From Niveibacterium umoris (GTDB lineage Bacteria; Pseudomonadota; Gammaproteobacteria; Burkholderiales; Rhodocyclaceae): a stretch of DNA of 64,000 nt. Location: assembly GCF_014197015.1 (NCBI RefSeq), contig NZ_JACIET010000001.1, positions 1,860,001 to 1,924,000 of the forward strand. Direction: 5' to 3'. The position numbers and the translations under genes are program-made. Of the stretch, positions 26,106 to 35,005 are shown in pieces. Numbering within the stretch: position 1 is the first letter of the stretch; each line of letters opens with the position of its first letter. The notes below the pieces were generated by a model that worked only from the letters and a program-made list of their open reading frames with translations, was not told the origin of the DNA and ran no database searches.

Positions 26106-27605
26106 ATGACCGAATCCGAATTCCGCCTGCTCGTCGCCCGTCTTGAGCGGGAATGCGACGTCGCGCCTGCTCGCTACCGGGCCAAGGTCACCGCGGTCGC
26201 CTGCCTCGGCTATGCCTACGCGCTCGGCACCCTCGGGCTGGCACTTGGCGGGCTGCTCGCCGGGCTCGCCTTGCTTGCCAACCACCACGCCTATCTTGGC
26301 ATCAAGCTCACAATTGCCTTCGCCGTGCTGAGCACATGCATCGCCCGCGCGCTGTGGGTGCGCCTGGAGCCGCCCAAGGGTCGGCGCCTGAGCCCGCGCG
26401 AGGCCCCCCATTTGTGGCGCTTGATCGAGAAGCTCCGGGCCAAGCAGGTCGGCCCGCAGATCCACGAGATCATCATCGACGAGGCCTTCAATGCCGCTAT
26501 CGTGCAGACGCCGCGGCTCGGCATCTTCGGCTGGTATCGCAACACGCTGATCATCGGCCTGCCGCTGATGCTGGCGCTCGCACCGAAGGAACTCGCCGCC
26601 GTGGTGGCACACGAATACGGCCACCTCACCGGCGCGCATGGCAAGGGCGGGGCCTGGATCTATCGCATCCGGCTGGTGTGGCTGCGCCTTGCGACTACCT
26701 TCGAGGACAGCGAAGGCTGGTTCGACAAGCTGTTCACGCGGTTCTTCCGCTGGTACATCCCGTGGTTCAGCGCCTACAGCTTTGTGCTGGCGCGCCAGCA
26801 GGAATACGAAGCCGACCGCGCGGCCGCGCGGGTGGTCGGGCGCAGCACACTGGCCTCCGCGCTGGTGGCGGCCAGCGTGAAAGGCCGTTTCATGAGCGAA
26901 AAGTTCTGGCCCGGCCTGCTGGCACAGGCTGACCACCAACCGCAGCCGGGCTTCTTGCCGCATGCGGCGATCCGCACCGCGCTGCGGGTGGCCGGCGACA
27001 GCGGCGATTTCAAGACCTGGATGTGGTCAGCCCTCGCGCGCCTGACCAGTTACGACGACACCCACCCGAGCCTGCGCGACCGTCTCGAGGCGCTTGGCGT
27101 GAAGAAGCCCGCGGTACCTACGCATCCCGAGCACAGCGCTGCGCAGGTGCTGCTGCGCGACGCCCTGCCCCGCATCACGCAGGATCTGGACGCCGCCTGG
27201 CTGCGCCAGGTATCCGCCGACTGGAGCGCACGTCACGCCCATGTGCAAGCCGCGCAGCAAGACGTCGACCAGCTGGGCCCGCGCGCTGCGCGCCTGGAAG
27301 TCGAGGAGTTGTCGCGCTATGCACTGGCGCTGCTCACGCTCGACCGCGCCGACGAAGCGCTGCCGCACCTGCGTGCAGCGGCCGAGCACTCGCGCGGGAA
27401 TGCGGAAACGGCGATCGCCGCCGCGCGACTTCTCGCCGAGCACAACGAAGAAGCGGCTGTGCGCTACTTCGAACTGGCCATGGACCGCGATGGCGACCTG
27501 ATCCCCGAAGCTACGCAAGAGGTGCTGGCGATGTACGAGCGGATCGGCAACGAAGCACTCATCCAGGTCTGGCAGGAACGCGTGGAACGCGTTTGCGCGC
27601 CCTGA
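26106..27605 (+). CDS. M48-family membrane metallopeptidase with TPR-like C-terminus
   Basis: A 499-residue protein. Two transmembrane segments (about 34-58 and 62-84) precede an M48 zinc protease domain with HEYGH at 169-173 and the third-ligand motif EYEADRAAARV (about 233-243). The C-terminal ~120 residues are helical and TPR-like (ALALLTLDRADEALPHLRAAAEH). It resembles HtpX/YfgC-type peptidases in membrane or envelope quality control, though the substrate is unknown. It is convergent with the next gene, with a 13-nt gap. Confidence 0.85.
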   Translation: MTESEFRLLVARLERECDVAPARYRAKVTAVACLGYAYALGTLGLALGGLLAGLALLANHHAYLGIKLTIAFAVLSTCIARALWVRLEPPKGRRLSPREAPHLWRLIEKLRAKQVGPQIHEIIIDEAFNAAIVQTPRLGIFGWYRNTLIIGLPLMLALAPKELAAVVAHEYGHLTGAHGKGGAWIYRIRLVWLRLATTFEDSEGWFDKLFTRFFRWYIPWFSAYSFVLARQQEYEADRAAARVVGRSTLASALVAASVKGRFMSEKFWPGLLAQADHQPQPGFLPHAAIRTALRVAGDSGDFKTWMWSALARLTSYDDTHPSLRDRLEALGVKKPAVPTHPEHSAAQVLLRDALPRITQDLDAAWLRQVSADWSARHAHVQAAQQDVDQLGPRAARLEVEELSRYALALLTLDRADEALPHLRAAAEHSRGNAETAIAAARLLAEHNEEAAVRYFELAMDRDGDLIPEATQEVLAMYERIGNEALIQVWQERVERVCAP

Positions 27606-27618
27606 GCCGGCGCGCGAC

Positions 27619-28896
27619 TCAGGCGCCCGCCGGCGTGACGTTGCGGGCGGTTTCCATGGCCGCGAGCATGCGGTCGAGATCATGGGGCGGCCGCAGGAAG
27701 GCGCTGATCGCGGCAAACGCCGGCGCCACCAGATCACCGCGGGCGTCGCGGTCGAAGAAGAATGTCAGGCCCGACGCCTGACCCAGCAGCGTACGGCCGG
27801 CACGCCGCAGGGCATCGGTCTCGGGTGGGGCATCGACCCGTGGCGAGAGCAGGCTGACTTCCTGATTGAAGGTATTAAGCGCCGGATGTTCGGCCAGAAA
27901 CCGCAGGAAGCGGCTCGCCGCGGCCGGGTTCTCGCCCTTCGCCGGCAGCACCACGACATCGAGCGGCGCCTCTTCGGCGCGTGCCACCTGCGGCTTGATC
28001 TGCGGAAAGGGGAAAAACCCGATGTCCGGCGCGATCTGGGGCGGGAACTTGCTGGCGGCAAACGCCCCCATCAGCACCATACCGACCGACTTGCGGTAGA
28101 GGTAGGGCAACACCGCATCCCAGTCTTCCGTCATCGTCTCGGCCAGAAAGTCGCCGCGCGCCAGCATGTCGCGCCAGGGCTGCAGCGCCGCGCGGATACG
28201 CGGGTCCTGAAAGCTCAGTTCGCCTGCCAGCAGGCGCTGGTGAATGGCGCGCCCATTGCAGCGCAGGTTGAAATAGTCGAACCACGCGGCCGCAGGCCAG
28301 CCGTTCTGCGCGCCCACCGCAGTCGGCGTAACGCCGGCGCCGCGCAAGCGCGCGCACGCCTGTTCGAAGGCATCCCAGTCCTTGGGCGCCGCGATACCCA
28401 ATTGCGCGAACAGGCTGCGACTGTAAAAGAAGCCCCACTGGTAATACGAGATCGGCGCACCGTACAGGCGGCCCTTGTCCTCCAGCGCATCAAGCGTGGC
28501 CGAGGTAAAGCGCATGCCCATGCGCTGCAGCAAATCGGCCTCGTCGATCGGGCGCAGCAAGCCTTGACGCGCCGCTTCCTTGAGCCGGGCGCCGGCGAAC
28601 CAGAACGCGAGATCGACCCGTTCCTGCTGCAAGCGGGTCGTGAAATTGTGCTTGTACTCTTCCTGGCTGAACTCGTTGGCGATGATCTGCAGACCGGGGT
28701 TCTGCGCCTGAAACGCCTGCACCAGCTTCACCCAAGCGGAACGCAGGGCGCCACTGGAGATCATGAAGTCCACCACCAGCCGAGGAGACTGAGACTGAGG
28801 CTGCGACTGGGCCGAGAACGCCCGTGGAGGCAACAGCGGAAGCGCCAGGGCGGCAGACAGTCGGAGCAGCGCAGCGCGGCGGTCAGGCATTTCCAT
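27619..28896 (-). CDS. Sugar ABC transporter substrate-binding protein (family 1), orphan
   Basis: A 425-residue extracellular solute-binding protein. The N-terminus MPDRRAALLRL followed by a hydrophobic stretch ending AFSA could be a Tat-type or Sec signal. The body has the SBP_bac_1 pattern (VKLVQAFQAQNPGLQI, QQERVDLAFWFAG, GAPISYYQWGFFYSRSLF). It probably binds an oligosaccharide. No permease or ATPase genes flank it, so it either serves a remote transporter or has been stranded. Confidence 0.82.
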   Translation of the reverse strand: MEMPDRRAALLRLSAALALPLLPPRAFSAQSQPQSQSPRLVVDFMISSGALRSAWVKLVQAFQAQNPGLQIIANEFSQEEYKHNFTTRLQQERVDLAFWFAGARLKEAARQGLLRPIDEADLLQRMGMRFTSATLDALEDKGRLYGAPISYYQWGFFYSRSLFAQLGIAAPKDWDAFEQACARLRGAGVTPTAVGAQNGWPAAAWFDYFNLRCNGRAIHQRLLAGELSFQDPRIRAALQPWRDMLARGDFLAETMTEDWDAVLPYLYRKSVGMVLMGAFAASKFPPQIAPDIGFFPFPQIKPQVARAEEAPLDVVVLPAKGENPAAASRFLRFLAEHPALNTFNQEVSLLSPRVDAPPETDALRRAGRTLLGQASGLTFFFDRDARGDLVAPAFAAISAFLRPPHDLDRMLAAMETARNVTPAGA

Positions 28897-28959
28897 CGGA
28901 AGAGTATCGACCAGGCCAAGCCGGTTCTTTAACGATGCGAATCAAGTCGCGCGAAGATT

Positions 28960-28988
28960 TTGAAGTCCTCGCGCGTGCTTGCTAGATT
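28960..28988 (+). promoter_or_regulatory. Sigma-70-like promoter placing +1 on the start ATG
   Basis: TTGAAG (28960-28965), a 17-bp spacer and TAGATT (28983-28988). The usual 7-nt distance puts transcription start at 28995, the A of the next gene's ATG, implying a leaderless mRNA. Confidence 0.4.
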
Positions 28989-28994
28989 GGAGGC

Positions 28995-29225
28995 ATGGAT
29001 CTCAGCACACAACCTGTCACCGCCGAGCTGCTGACCAGCTTGCAGGCGGTCGCGGCACCACCCGAGCGCGGAGCGATCGCCATGCCGCCACCTGCGACAA
29101 CGCAGGCGGACATTTCAGCCGCGGGGCAGTCGCTGCTTGCTTCGGACGGCCGCTGCAGCTGCGGCGCAGGCGGTGGCTGCAATTGCGCCAGTGGCGGCGC
29201 GCCAGTGCTGACCTACTCGCGCTGA
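28995..29225 (+). CDS. Small cysteine-rich hypothetical protein
   Basis: 76 residues, of no family I recognise. The N-terminal two thirds are Ala/Pro-rich. The C-terminal part contains CSCGAGGGCNC (54-64), two CXC pairs split by glycines, which could bind a metal ion. There is no signal peptide. A GGAGG lies only 1 nt before the ATG, too close for a normal SD; the promoter position suggests leaderless translation instead. It is convergent with uup, with a 4-nt gap. Coding is likely but unproven. Confidence 0.5.
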   Translation: MDLSTQPVTAELLTSLQAVAAPPERGAIAMPPPATTQADISAAGQSLLASDGRCSCGAGGGCNCASGGAPVLTYSR

Positions 29226-29229
29226 CGCC

Positions 29230-31131
29230 TCAGCCGGATTTGCCCTCGAGCGCCTCCCAGCGCTCCAGCAATGTCAGCAGCTCCATCTCGATCTCTTCCA
29301 GACGTGCATTGAAACGCGGCACGTTTTCCGGCTGATCCTTGTAGATCGCCGGGTCGGCGAGTTGTTGCTGCAGCGTGGCCTGTTCGTTTTCGAGTTGCGC
29401 GATCTTGCCGGGCAGCTGTTCAAGCTCCCGTTTTTCGTTGAACGACAGTTTGCTGGCACGCGCCGCGGCCTTGCGCTCGGGTTCGACCGGCTTCGGCGCA
29501 GGCGCGGCCTTCGGCGCCTCTTTCGCCGCGCTGGCCGCCGCCTCCTTCACCCGCTTCCAGTCCTGGTAGCCGCCGGCGTACTCGCCCCAGACACCCTCGC
29601 CTTCGGCTGCGATGGTCTGCGTCACGACGTTATCGAGGAAGGTACGGTCGTGGCTGACGAGGAAGATCGTGCCGTCGTAGTCCGCCAGCAGTTGTTCGAG
29701 CAGTTCGAGGGTTTCGACGTCCAGATCGTTGGTCGGCTCATCGAGGACCAGGATGTTGGCCGGCTGCGCGAACAGCCGTGCGAGCAACAGCCGATTGCGC
29801 TCGCCGCCCGACAAAGACTTCACCGGCGAACGCGCACGCTGGGGCGCGAACAGAAAATCTTCGAGATAGCCAATGACATGCTTGCGCGACTTTCCGATCT
29901 CGACCCAGTCGCTGCCCGGGCTGATCACGTCGCACAGGGCCATCTCCGGGTCAAGCTGGGTGCGGAACTGGTCGAAGTAGGCGATTTGCTGCTTGGTGCC
30001 GCGGCGGATCTGACCTTCGTCCGCCTCCAGATCGCCGAGGATCAGCTTGAGCAGCGTGGTCTTGCCGGCACCGTTGGGGCCGATCAGGCCGATGCGGTCA
30101 CCGCGCATCAGGCGTGTCGAAAAATCGCGGATCACCACCTTGTCGCCGAAGCGCTTGGTGACATGGTTGAGTTCGGCGACCAACTGCCCGCTCTGGTCGC
30201 CGCGATCGAGCTGCAGGCTCACATTGCCCATGCGATCGCGCCGCGCCGCACGCTGCCGGCGCAGGTCTTCCAGCCGCTTCACGCGGCCTTCGTTGCGGGT
30301 ACGCCGCGCTTCAACGCCCTTGCGGATCCACACCTCTTCCTGCGCGAGGAACTTGTCGAAATCCGCCGCCGCCTTGGCTTCGATCACCAGCAGGTCGGCC
30401 TTGCGCTGCTGGTATTGCGAGAAGGAGCCGGGGAAGCTGCCGAGGCGACCGCGATCCAGTTCCACGATGCGGGTCGAAACCGCGTCCATGAAGGCGCGGT
30501 CGTGCGTGATCACCACCACGCCGCCGCGGAAAGAGCGGATCAGCTCTTCGAGCCAGCCGATCGCGTCGATGTCGAGATGGTTGGTCGGTTCGTCGAGCAG
30601 CAGCAGATCCGGCTCACCGGCCAGCGCACGCGCCAGGGCGACACGCTTGATGCCGCCGCCGGACAGGTCGCTGACCTTGAGCGTGCCGTCGAGTTTGAGG
30701 CGATCGATCACCTGCTCGACCTTGTGGTGCAGCGTCCAGCCGTTGCTGGCTTCGAGCTGGTGCTGCAGGTCTTCGAGCTGCGCCAATGCCGCGGTATCGC
30801 CCTGACCGACCAGCGCGGCGCAGGCATGGTATTCGGCAATCAGCCGTGCGGCGTCGCCCACGCCATCCGCAACGGTGGCGAAGACGTCTCGATCGAGATC
30901 GAAATCCGGCTCCTGCGATACGTAGGCGGTCTTCAGGCCAGGCTGGCGCCAGACCGTGCCATCGTCCAGTTTCGCAAGGCCGGCGAGCGCACGCATCAGG
31001 CTCGACTTGCCGGCACCGTTGCGCCCGATCAGCGCGACCCGCTCGCCCGGTTCCAGCACCAGCTCGGCATGGTCCAGCAGAGCCACGTCGCCAAAGGCGA
31101 GACAGGCGGAATCAAGGGTCAGCAGCGGCAT
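29230..31131 (-). CDS. uup: ABC-F family ATPase Uup
   Basis: A 633-residue soluble ABC-F protein with two ATP-binding domains: Walker A GRNGAGKSS (about 36-44) and GPNGAGKTT (about 348-356), signatures LSGGG and LSGGE, and Walker B LLLLDEPTNHLD and ILVLDEPTNDLD. The linker between them is arginine-rich (VEARRTRNEGRVKRLEDLRRQRAARR). The last ~70 residues form a coiled coil typical of Uup, with ELEQLPGKIAQLENEQATLQQ. It is a ribosome- or DNA-associated factor, without a membrane domain. Confidence 0.92.
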   Translation of the reverse strand: MPLLTLDSACLAFGDVALLDHAELVLEPGERVALIGRNGAGKSSLMRALAGLAKLDDGTVWRQPGLKTAYVSQEPDFDLDRDVFATVADGVGDAARLIAEYHACAALVGQGDTAALAQLEDLQHQLEASNGWTLHHKVEQVIDRLKLDGTLKVSDLSGGGIKRVALARALAGEPDLLLLDEPTNHLDIDAIGWLEELIRSFRGGVVVITHDRAFMDAVSTRIVELDRGRLGSFPGSFSQYQQRKADLLVIEAKAAADFDKFLAQEEVWIRKGVEARRTRNEGRVKRLEDLRRQRAARRDRMGNVSLQLDRGDQSGQLVAELNHVTKRFGDKVVIRDFSTRLMRGDRIGLIGPNGAGKTTLLKLILGDLEADEGQIRRGTKQQIAYFDQFRTQLDPEMALCDVISPGSDWVEIGKSRKHVIGYLEDFLFAPQRARSPVKSLSGGERNRLLLARLFAQPANILVLDEPTNDLDVETLELLEQLLADYDGTIFLVSHDRTFLDNVVTQTIAAEGEGVWGEYAGGYQDWKRVKEAAASAAKEAPKAAPAPKPVEPERKAAARASKLSFNEKRELEQLPGKIAQLENEQATLQQQLADPAIYKDQPENVPRFNARLEEIEMELLTLLERWEALEGKSG

Positions 31132-31321
31132 GGCAAGACTCGGGCGATACAGGAAGGGCGTGATTCTACCGGCTCACTGGCCGAACCCGCCGGCCGGGTC
31201 GATCAAGCCTGGCCGCGCTTCATTGGAAGCCACCACCGGCTGCTGCCCTGATGGCGAGCACCTGCACGAACGATGTGCAACCCCGCCGCGCGGCACACGC
31301 CCCGGCGCTTGCCGCGGCGGC

Positions 31322-32119
31322 CTATGGCACCACGGCGGGGTGCTTGAGCGCGTGGGCAGTTTCCAGCGTGAAATGGCGTGCCTGCATTTCGTCTTGCGGC
31401 AGGCCAAGTTCGCCGTTGCGATAGGCCATGGCGAGGGTCTGGATCGCCTCGGGCAGTTCCAGTTCGGCCGCCGCTTCGTAGAGTGCCCTTGCGCGCGCTT
31501 CGTCTTGCGGCACGCCATCGCCTTCACGGTAGGCGTTGGCGAGCATGAACATCGCGGCGGGGGAATTCTTCTCTGCGGCGAGCGCGAACCAGCGTGCGGC
31601 AGCGGCGCGGTTCTCGCGCACGCCATAACCGCTGCGCAGCATCAGCCCAAGGTAGTAGGCGGCGCCGGCATGGCCCTGCGCGCCAGCGGCGGCGAAGTGC
31701 CGGTAGGCGCTCGGGTAGTCTTGCGCGAGAAACGGCGTGCCGAGAAAACGCAGCTTGCCGAGCGCCATGCTGGCGTCGGCGTCGTCTTGCGCTGCCGCCT
31801 TTTCGAGCCATTCGATGCCGTCGGCGACATCGCGTGGCGTGTTGCGCGCAAGCAGCGCTTCGCCCAGTTCGCGTTGCACCGCTGCGCGTTTCGACGACTC
31901 GGCCAACTGGCGCAAGCGTTGTTCGGCTTCGGCATCGCGCCCTGCCCCCGCCTGCTGGGCAAGCACGGCGATGGCGGCGGCGTCCGGCATGCGGGCGGCA
32001 TGGTTGATCCATGCCGCACCGCCCACCCCGGCAAGCGCGGCAAAAAGCGCCACGCCTGCAAGGGCCTTGCGGGTGCCGGGCCGCGTGCGGGGATTCCGCG
32101 TCACGGCCAGCGCGATCAC
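31322..32119 (-). CDS. Sel1-repeat (SLR) protein
   Basis: A 265-residue protein with an N-terminal transmembrane anchor (about 19-37) and at least three Sel1-like repeats (SPAAMFMLANAYREGDGVPQDEARA, HAGAAYYLGLMLRSGYGV). These helical repeats usually mediate protein contacts; the partner is unknown. The GTG start overlaps the cpdB stop (GTGA), so it is translated together with cpdB. Confidence 0.8.
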   Translation of the reverse strand: MIALAVTRNPRTRPGTRKALAGVALFAALAGVGGAAWINHAARMPDAAAIAVLAQQAGAGRDAEAEQRLRQLAESSKRAAVQRELGEALLARNTPRDVADGIEWLEKAAAQDDADASMALGKLRFLGTPFLAQDYPSAYRHFAAAGAQGHAGAAYYLGLMLRSGYGVRENRAAAARWFALAAEKNSPAAMFMLANAYREGDGVPQDEARARALYEAAAELELPEAIQTLAMAYRNGELGLPQDEMQARHFTLETAHALKHPAVVP

Positions 32120-34155
32120 TTCGACAGATCCAGTGCGTAGACCGACAGGTTCTTGCCGCTGCCTTCGTCGGCACGCAGCAGCGAGACGTTGTTCAGCCCC
32201 GCGGCGCTGGCGAGCGACAGCTTGCCAGCCGAAGAGTTGAAGGTCACCGGGCCTGCCGTTGTCACCTTGGTGAACTTCCAGCTGCGGTCCGAACCGTTGG
32301 CGGCGCGGGTCACCGTCTTGATAGCCTTGATGTAGGCAATCAGCACGTCGCGGTTGGCGTCCGGCGCGGCGAGGATGGTCTTGCTGCCGTCCAGGCCGGG
32401 GAAGCTGCCGCCGCCGCTGGCGCGGTAGTTGTTCGTCGCGACGATGAATTCCTGCGTGCCGACGATGGCTGCGCCCTTGTACATCAGGTTCTTGATGCGG
32501 CTGCCGACCGGCTGGGTGACGTCGATTTCGTAGGTGATATCCGGCGTCGTAAACATGTCGAAGTTGTAGCCAGGGAAGCTGCTGATCAGCGCCTGTTCGG
32601 TGGTCTTGGTGGGGTCGATCTGGTTGAAGCGCTTGGCCGCGGTTTCAAGCCAGGCCTTGATGTTGTCGCCGCTCACCTTCACCGCGTAGATCGTGTTCGG
32701 GTAGAGGTAGAGGTCGGCCGCGTTGTTGATCGCGACGTTGCCTTGCGCCACATCGGTGTAGTCGTTGCCACCACCGAAACCGCTCTTGAACGGCGCGCTG
32801 ACCGACAGCACCGGCAGCGTTGCATAGGCTGGCAGGTTGGCCTTCACATACTTCGCCACGTAGTCCGCCTGAGCCTGGTTCACCAGTTCGATCGCGCCGA
32901 CTTCGCCGACATCGGCAAAGTAGCTGGTCATCTCGAAATCGGTCGCGCCGATCGGCGTCTTCACGTAGCTGATCGTTGCCTGATGTTCGGCCGCGACTGC
33001 GGTTGCAACGCTCGGCTCCACTGCGACATAGGTCTTGTCCGCGTTCTGGATCGAGCGCGCTTCGACCTTGGTCTTGGTCTTGTCGATCACCCAGGCCTTG
33101 CCGTCGTAAGCCAGCTCGAACTTGATCACGCCCAGGTGCTTGCCCCAGAAGTTCGCCATCACGGTCGGCACACCATTGACCGTGCCGTTGACCTTGTCGA
33201 CGCCCGGCAGGTTGAACTGCGGCACCGTGCTGGTTGCGTTCGGGAAGATCTGGTGCGAGTGGCCGATCAGCATCGCGTCGACGCCGGCGACCTGCGACAC
33301 GTAGTAGTTGGCGTTCTCCATCGTCGGCGAGTAGGCGGAGTTATCCAGCCCGCCGTGCGAGATCACGACCACCAGATCGGCACCCTTGGCGCGCATCTCC
33401 GGGATGTACTTCTCGGCCTGTTCCTTGATGCCGGCGGTGTAGACCTTGCCGTCCAGCCAGCGCTTGTCCCACGACAGGATGGTGGGCGGCGTGAAGCCGA
33501 TGATGCCGACCTTGATCGGCGCTGTGACTTCCTTGCCGTCAGCGGTCTTGGCCTTCAGCTCGCGGGTCAGGATCGTGTAGGGCTGGAACAGCGGCGCCTT
33601 GCTCTTCACGCTCAGCACGTTGGCGAGCACCTGCGGGAAGGCGGGGCCGGCGCAGGCGGTTTGCTTGGCCGGGTCGGGCAGCCCGTCGATGTTGAACTTG
33701 TTGCCGGTGACCTGGTTCAGGTAGGGCAGGCCGTAATTGAATTCATGGTTGCCGATACCGCCACCGTCGTAGCCGATGGCGTTCATCACCTTGTACATCG
33801 CCAGCGTGGTGCCGCAGGCGATCGGCGCCACCTGCGCCTGGTAGTCGGCCAGCGCGGTGCCCTGGATGGTGTCGCCGTTGTCCAGCAACAGCGTGTTCGG
33901 GAACTCGGCCCGCGCGTTCTTGATCAGTGTCGCGACGCGTTCAAAACCGAAGGACTTGTCCTCGGCAAGCTTGAAGTAGTCGTAGCTGAGCACATTGGTG
34001 TGGAGGTCGGTCGTCTCCAGCAGCGCCAGCGTCGCAGCGGTGCCCTTTTCGATCTTGGGCGCCTCCGGCGGCGGTGTGTAGTGGTCTGTGCCGCAGGCAG
34101 CCAGCAGCAGCGAGGAGATGAGGCCTGCGGTCAGCAGGCTGGAACGGTTTTGCAT
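32116..34155 (-). CDS. cpdB: 2',3'-cyclic-nucleotide 2'-phosphodiesterase/3'-nucleotidase, lipoprotein
   Basis: A 679-residue calcineurin-like phosphoesterase with a C-terminal 5'-nucleotidase domain. Metal motifs: TTDLHTN (48-54), DNGDTIQG, GNHEFNYG, and GHSH with the HGG element before it. It releases nucleosides from cyclic and 3'-nucleotides in the envelope. The start at 34155 (AAGGTGA SD) gives a signal peptide ending LLAAC with Cys21, so this is a lipoprotein rather than the soluble periplasmic form. The frame remains open up to 34248. It is followed by the coupled Sel1 gene. Confidence 0.9.
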   Translation of the reverse strand: MQNRSSLLTAGLISSLLLAACGTDHYTPPPEAPKIEKGTAATLALLETTDLHTNVLSYDYFKLAEDKSFGFERVATLIKNARAEFPNTLLLDNGDTIQGTALADYQAQVAPIACGTTLAMYKVMNAIGYDGGGIGNHEFNYGLPYLNQVTGNKFNIDGLPDPAKQTACAGPAFPQVLANVLSVKSKAPLFQPYTILTRELKAKTADGKEVTAPIKVGIIGFTPPTILSWDKRWLDGKVYTAGIKEQAEKYIPEMRAKGADLVVVISHGGLDNSAYSPTMENANYYVSQVAGVDAMLIGHSHQIFPNATSTVPQFNLPGVDKVNGTVNGVPTVMANFWGKHLGVIKFELAYDGKAWVIDKTKTKVEARSIQNADKTYVAVEPSVATAVAAEHQATISYVKTPIGATDFEMTSYFADVGEVGAIELVNQAQADYVAKYVKANLPAYATLPVLSVSAPFKSGFGGGNDYTDVAQGNVAINNAADLYLYPNTIYAVKVSGDNIKAWLETAAKRFNQIDPTKTTEQALISSFPGYNFDMFTTPDITYEIDVTQPVGSRIKNLMYKGAAIVGTQEFIVATNNYRASGGGSFPGLDGSKTILAAPDANRDVLIAYIKAIKTVTRAANGSDRSWKFTKVTTAGPVTFNSSAGKLSLASAAGLNNVSLLRADEGSGKNLSVYALDLSK

Positions 34156-34324
34156 CGGCGTCACCTTGTGAGTGAAAAAGCGCCGAATGGTGCTCAGACA
34201 GCATTTCAGGGGAATTAAGGCTTTGTGGCACTCAGATAACCGCGACACGGAACAGAGACTTGCGCGGCTCGGCGGAAGCGTTCCGCTGCGCTAAGCTGAG
34301 GTCTCATCACCGGAGGGATTCGCC

Positions 34325-34963
34325 ATGCTCGCGTTTGCTGCAGGTCTTTCGCGTCGCGCCACGGTATTGGCCGGCCTCGCGAGCGCACTCGCGGGCTGCG
34401 CCAGCACCCAGATCAGTTCGCAATGGTCGGACCCGGCCCTTGCCGGCGCACCCCTGCGCGGCAATACGGTGATGGTGGTGTGCCAGGCGGCGGAGCTGTC
34501 GACCCAGCGCATCTGCCAGGACCAACTGGCGGCGCAACTGCGGGCGATGGGTGCCACCCCTGTTGCCGGGCAGCCCGCCGCCGACAACGGTGACCGCAAC
34601 GCCGCGGCGAAGGCGCAGTTGCCCGCCGCACGAGCCGCCGGTGCCAAGGCGCTGTGGTTCGCCACCGTCGCGCCGGACGCGGCCTATGTTTCGCCTGGTC
34701 CGCAGATCAGTTTCGGCATCGGCGGTTTCAGCATGGGCGGGGGCGGCAGCCACTCCGGTGGCGGCGTGGGGGTCTCGATGCCGGTGGGCGGCGGCCGGGT
34801 GGATACCGCTTACGGGGCCGAGAACACGGTCTTCGACGCGGCGGACGGCCGCGTGCTGTGGTCGGCCAAGGCGGTCGCACCGCCTTCCGACCGTGTCGAC
34901 GCGCAACTGGCCGATCTCGCCAAGGTCGCCGCGGAGGCCGCGCGCAAGGCCGGCCTGTTCTGA
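34325..34963 (+). CDS. Hypothetical lipoprotein
   Basis: A 212-residue exported protein with a lipobox LAGC (Cys about residue 25) after a hydrophobic signal. The middle part has a glycine-rich stretch (GGFSMGGGGSHSGGGVGV) and the C-terminal third resembles DUF4136-like lipoproteins (DAADGRVLWSAKA, AAEAARKAGLF). The SD GGAGGGA precedes the ATG. It is divergent from cpdB. Function unknown. Confidence 0.75.
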   Translation: MLAFAAGLSRRATVLAGLASALAGCASTQISSQWSDPALAGAPLRGNTVMVVCQAAELSTQRICQDQLAAQLRAMGATPVAGQPAADNGDRNAAAKAQLPAARAAGAKALWFATVAPDAAYVSPGPQISFGIGGFSMGGGGSHSGGGVGVSMPVGGGRVDTAYGAENTVFDAADGRVLWSAKAVAPPSDRVDAQLADLAKVAAEAARKAGLF

Positions 34964-35005
34964 GCCGCGCGGCGGGCTGGCACCGCCGCGGGCACACTCA
35001 CGACA

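Noticed and set aside
29362-34218. Long plus-strand frames opposite uup and cpdB (about 630 and 735 codons)
   Set aside because: Shadows of well-conserved minus-strand genes; no RBS and no domain similarity.
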